This document shows, in pieces, positions 8,445-14,429 of a stretch of 64,000 bases of DNA. Source of the stretch: Ricordea florida (lineage: Eukaryota > Cnidaria > Anthozoa > Corallimorpharia > Ricordeidae); the NCBI GenBank assembly GCA_949710005.1, contig OX453276.1:2443701-2507700 (forward strand), given 5' to 3'. Within the stretch, counting starts at the first letter, position 1, and each line of letters opens with the position of its first letter. The notes under the pieces are model-generated. The model did not search any database. It was not told the DNA's origin and worked only from the letters and a program-made list of their open reading frames with translations. The position numbers were made by a program, and so were the translations under genes.

Positions 8445-8590
8445 AGTAGTAAAGGGGGTCACTATGGAACAAATCTAAAGCGCTGATTGGCTGCGAGATT
8501 TTGTGGAATGTTAGGAATGCAGTCAAACCGGTTTGGGAGTTTCGAAAACCGGTTTTTCGGGTTGACCTTGATTAACATGATTTGAGTGGG
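8445..8590 (+). repeat. Left terminal inverted repeat of element B
   Basis: It matches the reverse complement of 32639-32784 with only scattered mismatches. It contains AAACCGGTTT-type palindromic half sites. The similarity ends at ATTTGAGTGG. Confidence 0.95.
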
Positions 8591-8600
8591 AAAATATAGG

Positions 8601-8608
8601 ATATAAGG
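8601..8608 (+). promoter_or_regulatory. TATA-like box for the leftmost gene
   Basis: ATATAAGG lies just inside the terminal repeat, 46 nt before the ATG at 8655. Confidence 0.45.
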
Positions 8609-8654
8609 AGAAATTGAGTTGTAAATCTAAAATTGTTTTCTTTTCACGATAGAA

Positions 8655-9095
8655 ATGGATAGAGAAGTGAAAGATCTCATAGATGACAAGGTGGAAAAAG
8701 CAGTGGGAGTGTTTGCAGATCTACTGAGCACTTTTCAACTGGATATGGAGAGGGAACATGTGGAAGAGCGCATGAAAAGTTCATTACGGGGTGGTCAACG
8801 AGTGGATTTTCCCGAATGGGGTAAAAGAAAGGGTGATTGCAGTTTCAGAAGAGTCTGTTATGGTCCAAGAGTTACAAGAACAGGAAAACTGTGGAAGAAT
8901 GCCGAATGGAAGTTGGGAAGCACAGATTGGAATTACTGGGAAAGTGATTACGATATTGTTTGGAATGCAGCTAAAGCAAACCAAGAACTGTTGTGGAAAC
9001 AAACATGGTTGATTACTGCCGAATATGTGTGTGATCGTTATAGTCAAGATGTTATAAGAGATTATTATTACCCACCATTTGGAACGAGAGTGTAA
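8655..9095 (+). CDS. Hypothetical terminal protein of element B (146 aa)
   Basis: The first gene after the left terminal repeat. The helical acidic N-terminus (about 1-40) is followed by a Trp/Tyr-rich domain (WNYW, WKQTW) with no recognised family. It contains SLRGGQR, which fits the (M/L/I)xGG pattern cut by adenoviral-type proteases, but this may be chance. It ends with an AATAAA overlapping the stop region, so it is probably transcribed alone from the TATA-like box at 8601. Confidence 0.6.
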   Translation: MDREVKDLIDDKVEKAVGVFADLLSTFQLDMEREHVEERMKSSLRGGQRVDFPEWGKRKGDCSFRRVCYGPRVTRTGKLWKNAEWKLGSTDWNYWESDYDIVWNAAKANQELLWKQTWLITAEYVCDRYSQDVIRDYYYPPFGTRV

Positions 9096-9100
9096 ATAAA
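9095..9100 (+). terminator. Polyadenylation signal AATAAA
   Basis: AATAAA immediately after the stop of the 8655 gene. It faces the minus-strand signal at 9129-9134. Confidence 0.6.
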
Positions 9101-9128
9101 AACAATGATAGAGTTTCATGTTTGTGTG

Positions 9129-9134
9129 TTTATT
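9129..9134 (-). terminator. Polyadenylation signal, minus strand
   Basis: AATAAA on the minus strand directly after the stop of the 9136-9366 gene. Confidence 0.55.
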
Positions 9135-9135
9135 A

Positions 9136-9366
9136 CTATCCCTTATAATAAGTATAATTGTCTTTAAGAGCCTTGAATGCTTGACTGCCAGCCTTTCCAG
9201 CAATAGTCATTCCGGTGATTTCCGGTCCTGATAGGAACATGCCAACTCCTTCAGCAATCTTGTCAACCAGTCTGGGTTTGTATCGGAAATGAGCTCCACC
9301 ACGCATAGAGCGCCTTTTTGTTTTTCTTCGTTTTCTTATGGTTCTTTTTTTCTTTTTGTTTGCCAT
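9136..9366 (-). CDS. Small basic core-type protein with protease site (76 aa)
   Basis: Residues 2-20 are almost all Lys/Arg, followed by SMRGGAHF, an exact match to the adenovirus protease consensus (M/L/I)xGG-x. The C-terminal part is a mild amphipathic helix. This layout recalls precursors of small DNA-condensing core proteins such as adenovirus pX. The ATG at 9366 is preferred over the upstream TTG because it overlaps the stop of the preceding 45-codon frame (TGATG), suggesting coupled translation. Assignment to a virion core role is inference. Confidence 0.6.
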   Translation of the reverse strand: MANKKKKRTIRKRRKTKRRSMRGGAHFRYKPRLVDKIAEGVGMFLSGPEITGMTIAGKAGSQAFKALKDNYTYYKG

Positions 9367-9503
9367 CAAATCCAATTTCTTTTCCAACTTCCGATGAAAG
9401 GTGGAGGTCGCTTGTAACGTTCAACGAGTTGCTTTAGAGTGGGTTTTCCACCGTATTGTCGCTTTCTTTTAAATTTCTTTTTAGTGTGGCGCCTTTTAGG
9501 CAT
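9366..9503 (-). CDS. Very small basic protein (45 aa)
   Basis: Too short for most ORF finders. It has about 16 Lys/Arg residues, starts MPKRRHTKKK and contains RQYGGK, one of several QxGG sites in this element. It ends in TGATG, overlapping the start of the 9136-9366 gene by one base. Probably a core or DNA-packaging peptide. The overlap and composition support coding. Confidence 0.5.
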   Translation of the reverse strand: MPKRRHTKKKFKRKRQYGGKPTLKQLVERYKRPPPFIGSWKRNWI

Positions 9504-9540
9504 TGTGTGAAATGAAGGGAAAGAAGAAAAGGAGTGTGTA

Positions 9541-9546
9541 TTTATT
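9541..9546 (-). terminator. Polyadenylation signal for the exon array
   Basis: AATAAA on the minus strand directly after the stop of the last array exon. It could serve all array transcripts if they are 3' co-terminal. Confidence 0.55.
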
Positions 9547-9547
9547 A

Positions 9548-9793
9548 TTAGGGTGGGAGAATACTCAAAACGCTTTCCCAGTTTGTTATTTGTTCAGGGG
9601 ATAATTCAACTTCCCAATCACTATCATTCATATCATGGTATCGTTCATCTTCATCTAGGGAATCCCAGTAGTTATCATCATCGCTATGATAAGGTAACCA
9701 GTTATAGGGATAATTATCAGGTCTAGAATTCTCATCATCATCATCACTGTTATTATTGGGTTCATCATCATCATCACTGTTATCGGGTTCATC
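9548..9793 (-). CDS. Array exon 19 (last): acidic tail, 81 codons
   Basis: Acceptor TTATTACTTAG. Phase 0. Asp/Asn-rich repeats (NSDDDDE twice) then a Trp/Glu-rich C-terminus ending in LPP. Followed by AATAAA, so this is the distal exon. Confidence 0.6.
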   Translation of the reverse strand, partial: DEPDNSDDDDEPNNNSDDDDENSRPDNYPYNWLPYHSDDDNYWDSLDEDERYHDMNDSDWEVELSPEQITNWESVLSILPP

Positions 9794-9859
9794 CTAAGTA
9801 ATAAAAAGACACAAATCCCATTTGTGGTAACCTGTTGTTTAATGAGAAGTAACATAGTT

Positions 9860-9988
9860 TTACAACAAAGTGCAAAGATAAAGCTTATATATGTTTGGTT
9901 GAAACGCAACTGGCAGTTCAGGATAATAAAGAATAACGGTTTGATTATGGGCATCAACCCATGGAAAAGCGTGGAAATCATTTGTTCC
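9860..9988 (-). CDS. Array exon 18, 42 codons
   Basis: Acceptor TTGTTTTGTAG. Phase 0. The pattern NDFHAFPWVDAHNQ then ILYYPE resembles exon 17, so the two arose by exon duplication. Confidence 0.55.
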   Translation of the reverse strand, partial: GTNDFHAFPWVDAHNQTVILYYPELPVAFQPNIYKLYLCTLL

Positions 9989-10148
9989 CTACAAAACAAA
10001 TAACGGGTTGATTAACAAAACCGTGTGTTGTAATATAATCTTCAATTTCAGTTCGCACTCTTTCATCTTGAGGGAGATATTGAATAAAATTGCCTTGACT
10101 ATCTTGATAAAAGAATCTTACAATGTCATTATCATCATCACTTGTAGC
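9978..10148 (-). CDS. Array exon 17, 56 codons
   Basis: Acceptor TTTCTCTTAG. Phase 0. NDIVRFFYQDSQGN then IQYLPQD parallels exon 18. Its frame overlaps the acceptor of exon 18 by eleven bases. Confidence 0.55.
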   Translation of the reverse strand, partial: ATSDDDNDIVRFFYQDSQGNFIQYLPQDERVRTEIEDYITTHGFVNQPVICFVGNK

Positions 10149-10179
10149 CTAAGAGAAAAAAAAGATAACCTAGTATCAC

Positions 10180-10296
10180 TTAAGGTGATATTGATGAAGA
10201 TAAGGTCATTTGTTCAAAGAAAATCATATAGTCGGGGAGATGAGTAATTTGTTGATATAAAGTACGGTAATCTCTATCATCTCCCTGGTATTCACC
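10180..10296 (-). CDS. Array exon 16, 38 codons
   Basis: Acceptor TTTTTTCTTAG. Phase 0. Tyr/Asp-rich start and Ser-rich end. No family recognised. Confidence 0.5.
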   Translation of the reverse strand, partial: GEYQGDDRDYRTLYQQITHLPDYMIFFEQMTLSSSISP

Positions 10297-10315
10297 CTAA
10301 GAAAAAAGAAATGTT

Positions 10316-10509
10316 TTACTGTAAGGATAAAATCTTGAACTGCCAGAAAATACTAGTACAACCTTTACAATCACAGAAACTTAATACATCAGTCATATTG
10401 TAACAATATTCGCAATCACAACCGCAATAACTGTAACGATCAACATCTTTATTACATTCTTCACATTGACAGAGGGGTCCGTTATCTTGACTATCTTGAC
10501 TATCTTCAA
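10316..10509 (-). CDS. Array exon 15: cysteine-rich tail, out of phase
   Basis: The coding frame has 12 Cys in paired form (CQCEEC, CGCDCEYC, CDCKGC), suggesting a metal-binding knuckle. The obvious AG at 10510-10511 would enter it two bases out of phase, unlike the other 18 blocks. This could be a short indel in the repeated AGATAGTCA stretch, an unusual acceptor or a different donor phase. Confidence 0.45.
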
Positions 10510-10539
10510 CTTGATACAAAGTAAAAGAAAAAAAGCTAT

Positions 10540-10713
10540 CTATGCTTTCCTATTTCTAGTGCTGTATATCATATACTGAGCTATTTGAGCCATAAAGTGT
10601 TGAACTATGAAATCCGTCGCTGGCGGAACTATAGATATCTTGTATCTTAACATATATCTGTAAGAAAAGAATAGTATTGCAGCTTTTAGGCTCGTCTCTC
10701 TAGGATATGTTTT
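10540..10713 (-). CDS. Array exon 14, 57 codons
   Basis: Acceptor TTCTTTTTTTCAG. Phase 0. The block contains no GT between its start and the inner AG at 10658, so it cannot be a short internal exon there. Helical, paralogous to exons 10-12 (RYMLRYKISIVP region). The inner acceptor at 10658 also opens a 33-codon frame, perhaps a coincidence. Confidence 0.55.
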   Translation of the reverse strand, partial: KTYPRETSLKAAILFFSYRYMLRYKISIVPPATDFIVQHFMAQIAQYMIYSTRNRKA

Positions 10714-10730
10714 CTGAAAAAAAGAAAAAA

Positions 10731-10811
10731 TTATCGGTACTGTCTTACAAGGCTTATCAACAAGTTATGGTGAAATTGTAAATAACGTCTTCTTTCTTCC
10801 TCGAGCTTGGG
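10731..10811 (-). CDS. Array exon 13, 26 codons (shortest)
   Basis: Acceptor CTTCTTTTTTCAG. Phase 0. Basic helix, starts PKLEEERRR. Resembles the C-terminal part of exons 10-12. Confidence 0.5.
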   Translation of the reverse strand, partial: PKLEEERRRYLQFHHNLLISLVRQYR

Positions 10812-10827
10812 CTGAAAAAAGAAGAAA

Positions 10828-10989
10828 CTACCTGAATCTTTTTATAATGCCTCTTAACAAGTGCAGTTGAAAATCAAAATCTTCGGTTATATGTTTTCGT
10901 AAGGGTAACTCTACTAAACGCAACCATTGGTGTTGTTTACGCGTTTGATACTGAACAAACCATATGCTTGCTTGAATCTTTGCGTATAT
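10828..10989 (-). CDS. Array exon 12, 53 codons
   Basis: Acceptor CTCTTTTTACTAG. Phase 0. VELPLRKHITEDFD aligns with DIPLIEHLIDDLAD of exon 11, so it is a paralogue. Confidence 0.55.
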   Translation of the reverse strand: MYAKIQASIWFVQYQTRKQHQWLRLVELPLRKHITEDFDFQLHLLRGIIKRFR

Positions 10990-11163
10990 CTAGTAAAAAG
11001 AGGTAACAAAAAAATGTGCTCTTTGTAATCGTTTTAACATGAGTTTCATATCAGCTAGATCATCAATAAGATGTTCAATCAATGGTATATCTGATTGCTT
11101 TAGGTAATTGGATCCATATCGGCCACATAAGAATCTTGCACATGCCTTGTTCTCTCTTTGAAT
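10990..11163 (-). CDS. Array exon 11, 57 codons
   Basis: Phase 0. Its stop TAG is also the acceptor AG of exon 12. It shares DIPLIEHLIDDL and a following Leu/Lys helix with exon 10 (DLPVIEHICDDL). Confidence 0.55.
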   Translation of the reverse strand: MQRENKACARFLCGRYGSNYLKQSDIPLIEHLIDDLADMKLMLKRLQRAHFFVTSFY

Positions 11164-11313
11164 CTATCGAGAAACAATTAATCTTCTTAATCTGCACCTT
11201 ACAACTCTCAGATCGTCACAAATGTGTTCGATCACAGGCAGATCTGCATATGGAAAATGAGTTGCATATCGACGGTACAGAGAATTTGTACATTCTCTAG
11301 TCTTAGAGAATAT
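11164..11313 (-). CDS. Array exon 10, 49 codons
   Basis: Acceptor TTTCTCCATAG. Phase 0. Its stop TAG forms the acceptor of exon 11. Clear paralogue of exon 11 from start to end (RRYATHF then DLPVIEH then RCRLRRL). Confidence 0.55.
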   Translation of the reverse strand: MFSKTRECTNSLYRRYATHFPYADLPVIEHICDDLRVVRCRLRRLIVSR

Positions 11314-11331
11314 CTATGGAGAAAAGAAAAG

Positions 11332-11493
11332 TTACGAGTAATCATAAGACAAGTTGTAACACCATCCAATTCTACTCTGAATGAACACAAGTTCATTATG
11401 CAATGCATCTGCACAATCCTTCATCATTTGTGTTACTGCTTTATCGCGTTTGTTTATAACATAATTGGAACACTCATCAAACAGTCCATAAAT
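11332..11493 (-). CDS. Array exon 9, 53 codons
   Basis: Acceptor TTTTTTTCATTCGTAG, formed by the stop of exon 8. Phase 0. Mixed helical, starts IYGLFDECSN. Confidence 0.5.
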   Translation of the reverse strand: MYGLFDECSNYVINKRDKAVTQMMKDCADALHNELVFIQSRIGWCYNLSYDYS

Positions 11494-11619
11494 CTACGAA
11501 TGAAAAAAAGGACAAATGCTCACATAAACCCAATCTAAATCTTGGAGCAAAGGTGAGCTTGAGGAGATGGAGTATTCGCATGCAATGTAGTTAGTGAGTT
11601 CGATAAGGTCATTCATGAT
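11494..11619 (-). CDS. Array exon 8, 41 codons
   Basis: Acceptor TTTTTTTACAAAACAG. Phase 0. Ser-rich middle (SISSSSPL), hydrophobic end. Confidence 0.5.
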   Translation of the reverse strand: MMNDLIELTNYIACEYSISSSSPLLQDLDWVYVSICPFFHS

Positions 11620-11648
11620 CTGTTTTGTAAAAAAAGAAAAAAAGAAAA

Positions 11649-11825
11649 TTAATCATCCCACAGGATGTCATAAGGTGAAGGGGGCATAACATAATGAAGT
11701 TGTGAAATACAATGTGTTAAGTAATTGTGAACATTCACAATTAAATCTTTCTCATCATCGCCTACTGTTCTTGGCAACATATCAAACAAAAGATAAGACG
11801 AACAGGAGTCCATAGATTCTGTTAC
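11649..11825 (-). CDS. Array exon 7, 58 codons
   Basis: Acceptor GTATTTTTCTTTAG. Phase 0. The start VTESMDSCSSYL resembles LTRSIDSCYNFL of exon 6, so probable paralogues. Confidence 0.55.
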   Translation of the reverse strand, partial: VTESMDSCSSYLLFDMLPRTVGDDEKDLIVNVHNYLTHCISQLHYVMPPSPYDILWDD

Positions 11826-11846
11826 CTAAAGAAAAATACGATAGAA

Positions 11847-12032
11847 CTATAAATAAGAATAATCATGCTCATATCGTAAAGTGTTTACTATATTCCTACA
11901 ATCGAATATTTTATCTCTTGCGCGTAATAAATCAAACATGTGAAATAAATCATGTTGAGTAGGATATCCTGCCAGCACTGTATAGTATCTATCACTAAGG
12001 AAATTGTAGCAACTATCAATGGATCGCGTCAA
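11847..12032 (-). CDS. Array exon 6, 61 codons
   Basis: Acceptor CATCTTTTACAG. Phase 0. Both other frames stop within five codons, so phase 0 is required if it is coding. Confidence 0.55.
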   Translation of the reverse strand: MTRSIDSCYNFLSDRYYTVLAGYPTQHDLFHMFDLLRARDKIFDCRNIVNTLRYEHDYSYL

Positions 12033-12056
12033 CTGTAAAAGATGAAAAAAAAAGAA

Positions 12057-12347
12057 TCAATCATCTAACGGTTGGTCATCATCATGATACAAAAATAAAT
12101 GAGGATCTATTGCCATTATACAAAGCAAGTTTTTTGCTATTTGACAAAAACAATTGATATCGTGTTGATAATGAAATCTATCACAATGAGAATCAATGCT
12201 GTCAATGGCCTCACTATAAGTTCTTGCTCTTGGTTGCAAAACAACTGAATTAAACAGATGAATCAAACTCATGCCCATTGATTGTAAGTATCTTCTGAAA
12301 TGATGCGATTGAATGTTTAGAGTAAAACGATGTACACCATCCAAGAG
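12057..12347 (-). CDS. Array exon 5, 96 codons (longest)
   Basis: Acceptor TTTCTCTTTTCAG. Phase 0. His/Cys-containing helical domain with an acidic end (HDDDQPLDD). No phase-0 GT lies in its last 200 nt, which argues against it being an internal exon. Confidence 0.6.
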   Translation of the reverse strand, partial: LLDGVHRFTLNIQSHHFRRYLQSMGMSLIHLFNSVVLQPRARTYSEAIDSIDSHCDRFHYQHDINCFCQIAKNLLCIMAIDPHLFLYHDDDQPLDD

Positions 12348-12362
12348 CTGAAAAGAGAAAAA

Positions 12363-12548
12363 TTATAAGAGATTGTGTTCTCTAAGTAGAAAGAAAGAAG
12401 GCTTCTTAACTGTTTCAAATAAAAAATTTATTACAAGCTCTTTATAAATATTTAAAGTTGAAAAATGAAGTGCCTTTAGATCTCGAAACACTACAAATGA
12501 TTTTTCAATGATCATTTCCGAGCTGCTATATCGTAATTCAGGATACAT
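12363..12548 (-). CDS. Array exon 4, 61 codons
   Basis: Acceptor TTTATATCTTCCAG. Phase 0. It begins with ATG by chance or design. Helical, Phe/Leu-rich C-terminus. Confidence 0.5.
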   Translation of the reverse strand: MYPELRYSSSEMIIEKSFVVFRDLKALHFSTLNIYKELVINFLFETVKKPSFFLLREHNLL

Positions 12549-12563
12549 CTGGAAGATATAAAG

Positions 12564-12674
12564 TTATCGAATATTCCTTTTATAAATGTGAATAATCTTA
12601 TATTGATGTCCATGGATTTTTGTACTTATCACTGTATTCGCAGGAATTTGATAAGCGTGAATATCAAGTAGAAC
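12564..12674 (-). CDS. Array exon 3, 36 codons
   Basis: Acceptor TTATCTCTCTCTTAG. Phase 0. Starts VLLDIHAYQIP, Ile/His/Lys-rich end. Confidence 0.5.
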   Translation of the reverse strand, partial: VLLDIHAYQIPANTVISTKIHGHQYKIIHIYKRNIR

Positions 12675-12875
12675 CTAAGAGAGAGATAAATAAAAAAAGA
12701 AAAATAAGTTGTGGATGCTGAATTGTGTTTTTAAACAAAAAATAATTATGTTTTTTGCGGCCTCCATCCTCCCCTTACAGCCGCCCCTAACCTCACATAA
12801 AAACTTAAATATTTACACTGTGGCCTCCATCCTCCCCTTACAGCCACCCCTAACCTCACGTCGGCCAAAACAAAA
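12675..12875. repeat. Gap in the array with a duplicated GC-rich segment
   Basis: Two copies of a GGCCTCCATCCTCCCCTTAC segment about 62 bp apart (near 12758 and 12820) in otherwise AT-rich DNA. It looks like a small insertion between array exons 2 and 3. No coding potential. Confidence 0.5.
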
Positions 12876-13079
12876 TCAACAACGAAGCATCCACAACAAA
12901 TCTATAACTTCTTTTATAAAAACTGGAGTCACAACTGCATCTTCATGAGTAGCACTCTCTAACAGCTCTCTTATCATGTAATAGTTATAAAAAAATCTAT
13001 AAGGATCGACAATAGTTGTGTTTTGTAGTAGCACCTTAAACTTAAGGGTAGATTTGGTTGCTTTTAGTTTAACCAGTGC
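12876..13079 (-). CDS. Array exon 2, 67 codons
   Basis: Acceptor ATTTTTTGTTATAG. Phase 0. Mixed alpha/beta composition, starts ALVKLKATKS. Confidence 0.5.
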   Translation of the reverse strand, partial: ALVKLKATKSTLKFKVLLQNTTIVDPYRFFYNYYMIRELLESATHEDAVVTPVFIKEVIDLLWMLRC

Positions 13080-13092
13080 CTATAACAAAAAA

Positions 13093-13278
13093 TTAAAAGC
13101 AGAGTGAGTCAAAAAGAACTTTTCTTTCATAATACTGAAGGGGTTTGCAGGCAAACCAACAATCCATACCTATACATATTGCCTTTTGTAATAGATTTAG
13201 AGTTACGCGTTCAATAAATGAAGATGCTACATATCTCTGCTGTTTATCCATTAGATAAAGAACGAGTTCGTTATAAGT
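13093..13278 (-). CDS. Array exon 1 (first after the RING gene), 61 codons
   Basis: Acceptor CCATTTTCTTTTATAG lies only 32 nt beyond the RING gene stop. Phase 0. Helical, starts TYNELVLYLMDK. Confidence 0.55.
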   Translation of the reverse strand, partial: TYNELVLYLMDKQQRYVASSFIERVTLNLLQKAICIGMDCWFACKPLQYYERKVLFDSLCF

Positions 13279-13310
13279 CTATAAAAGAAAATGGAAAAAA
13301 AGTTTTAACA

Positions 13311-14108
13311 CTAACTATATTGTAAATTGTTTAAACGAGATTCTAAATTACTTATATACCGATATAAGTAGTACAAGCAAAAACACAGTATGAGCCAAAC
13401 ACATACCATAGAAATAGAAAGGGTTATGTTTGCTCTTCTTCTTACTTGTCTTAATCTTACTCTTACCAAACGAATCCTGCGTTGGAATTCAGGGTCAGCT
13501 AGCAAAGCATCGGTAGCCTGTTCCGAGACCATGATATAAGTTGAAGGAAACTGTTTCCTACAGTGTGGGCAGTCAAATCGGCGGCTATCCAACCATTGAT
13601 GTAGACAACGATCGCATAGAGGCTTTTTGCAACACGGTGTGGGTGGTGATTCGTGTCCTTCAAAGCATACCAGGCAAGGTCCAGTAACGGGTGGATCTCT
13701 TGGGATATCCCTTTGCGGCTCAGCAGCACCGTTATTGGCATTATTGGTACTGGTAGAACTGCTATTGGAAGCTCCCAAGTTTTCGTTAGCAGCTAGTTCA
13801 TCATCAGTATCCTCTGCCCCCTCAGTTGTGGAAGATCGATGATCATCTTCCTCAGGTGTGGGAGGTGGAGCTGGTGTGGAAGAATCATTCTCAGATGGGG
13901 AAGATTGATCCTCAGATGCATCCTCAATCGGTGCTGCTGTTGCTGCTGCTGCTACAGTTGTATCCTCAACTGGTGTTGCTGGTACAGTTTCATCTACAAC
14001 ATTCAATGAAGGATGATCATTAGATGTTGTAGATGATTCACCTGGTTCATCAAAGTTGAGGCGCCTCTTAGCACGATATGCACGGGTTTGCATCTTTCGT
14101 TTGGGCAT
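13311..14108 (-). CDS. RING-type zinc finger membrane protein, candidate common 5' exon of the array
   Basis: A 265-residue protein. The N-terminus is basic (MPKRKMQTRAYRAKRR, NLS-like), followed by a long acidic Ser/Thr/Pro linker, a RING-like domain (C145-x2-C148, C159/C160, C165-x2-C168, C180-x2-C183; the usual His position is Lys), a basic helix 207-226 and one membrane segment 235-252. RING domains of this layout usually act as E3 ubiquitin ligases. Four donor-like sites at codon boundaries (after residues 214, 216, 221 and 234) would remove the membrane segment and join array exons in frame. TATA box at 14214-14221. The unspliced mRNA encodes the anchored form. Confidence 0.85.
   Translation of the reverse strand: MPKRKMQTRAYRAKRRLNFDEPGESSTTSNDHPSLNVVDETVPATPVEDTTVAAAATAAPIEDASEDQSSPSENDSSTPAPPPTPEEDDHRSSTTEGAEDTDDELAANENLGASNSSSTSTNNANNGAAEPQRDIPRDPPVTGPCLVCFEGHESPPTPCCKKPLCDRCLHQWLDSRRFDCPHCRKQFPSTYIMVSEQATDALLADPEFQRRIRLVRVRLRQVRRRANITLSISMVCVWLILCFCLYYLYRYISNLESRLNNLQYS
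13401..13467 (-). promoter_or_regulatory. Cluster of four phase-0 splice-donor-like sites
   Basis: On the minus strand, TTG/GTAAGA (exon end 13467), AGA/GTAAGA (13461), CAA/GTAAGA (13446) and ATG/GTATGT (13407). All four fall exactly between codons of the RING gene, matching the phase-0 acceptors of the array. The last lies directly before the membrane segment. Confidence 0.55.
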
Positions 14109-14429
14109 TTTTCCGCAGGAAAGGAGTAAAAAACCTTGAAGTAACTAGTAAAAACCTTGCTTGCACTCGTAAAGGTCAGCCAAGTGAAGTGATGAGTCTG
14201 GAACGGGTGCTCACTTATATAGGGCTCGAAAAAAACCGGTTTGACGAGTTCGTGGTCAGAAAAAGGGAGGGGGGTGGGGGGTACCCCCTCCGAAAAAACC
14301 AGAATAATTAAAAGAAAACCGGGTTAACTAGAAAAAAGACTGGTAAAACAGGGTGAGGTTCTAGTATGGATAGGGTATAAAAGAGGGCTATGGGTACCGT
14401 TTGATATCACAAATTGTGAAACTGGAAAG
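14109..14429. promoter_or_regulatory. Divergent promoter region between RING gene and the 14430 gene
   Basis: No coding potential. It contains a minus-strand TATATAAG (14214-14221), a plus-strand TATAAAAG (14376-14383) and an AAACCGGTTT-like half site (near 14233) also found in the terminal repeats, plus a G-rich run (14263-14281). Confidence 0.65.
14376..14383 (+). promoter_or_regulatory. TATA box for the 14430-PolB transcription unit
   Basis: TATAAAAG 47 nt before the ATG at 14430. Confidence 0.65.

Larger units (their letters stand above)
9548..13278 (-). other. Array of 19 alternative 3' exon-like blocks downstream of the RING gene
   Basis: The blocks are 81-291 nt long. Each begins right after a pyrimidine-rich tract ending in AG and ends at its own stop codon, typically 0-30 nt before the next AG. 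Of 19 blocks, 18 are open in phase 0 from the first base after AG, and none except 12363-12548 starts with ATG. Constitutive joining is unlikely. The block at 12057-12347 has no phase-0 GT near its 3' end, most gaps between stop and next AG are too short for an intron, and paralogous blocks stay similar up to their stops. The best model is one upstream donor spliced to any one block. Confidence 0.7.

Noticed and set aside
9655-9999. Long minus-strand Met/Ile-rich reading frame
   Set aside because: It runs across an intron-like acceptor at 9794 and through CATCAT repeats. The phase-0 frames of array exons 18 and 19 explain the region better.
9548-13278. Single constitutive gene of about 20 tiny exons in the array region
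   Set aside because: Introns would be 0-45 nt, one long block lacks a phase-0 donor near its end, another lacks any GT in its first part, and block similarity extends to the stop codons.
9548-13278. Spliced-leader trans-splicing of a polycistronic RNA
   Set aside because: Acceptors would fit, but almost none of the blocks has an ATG at its start, and anthozoans are not known to me to use spliced leaders. Cis-splicing from the in-phase RING donors is simpler.
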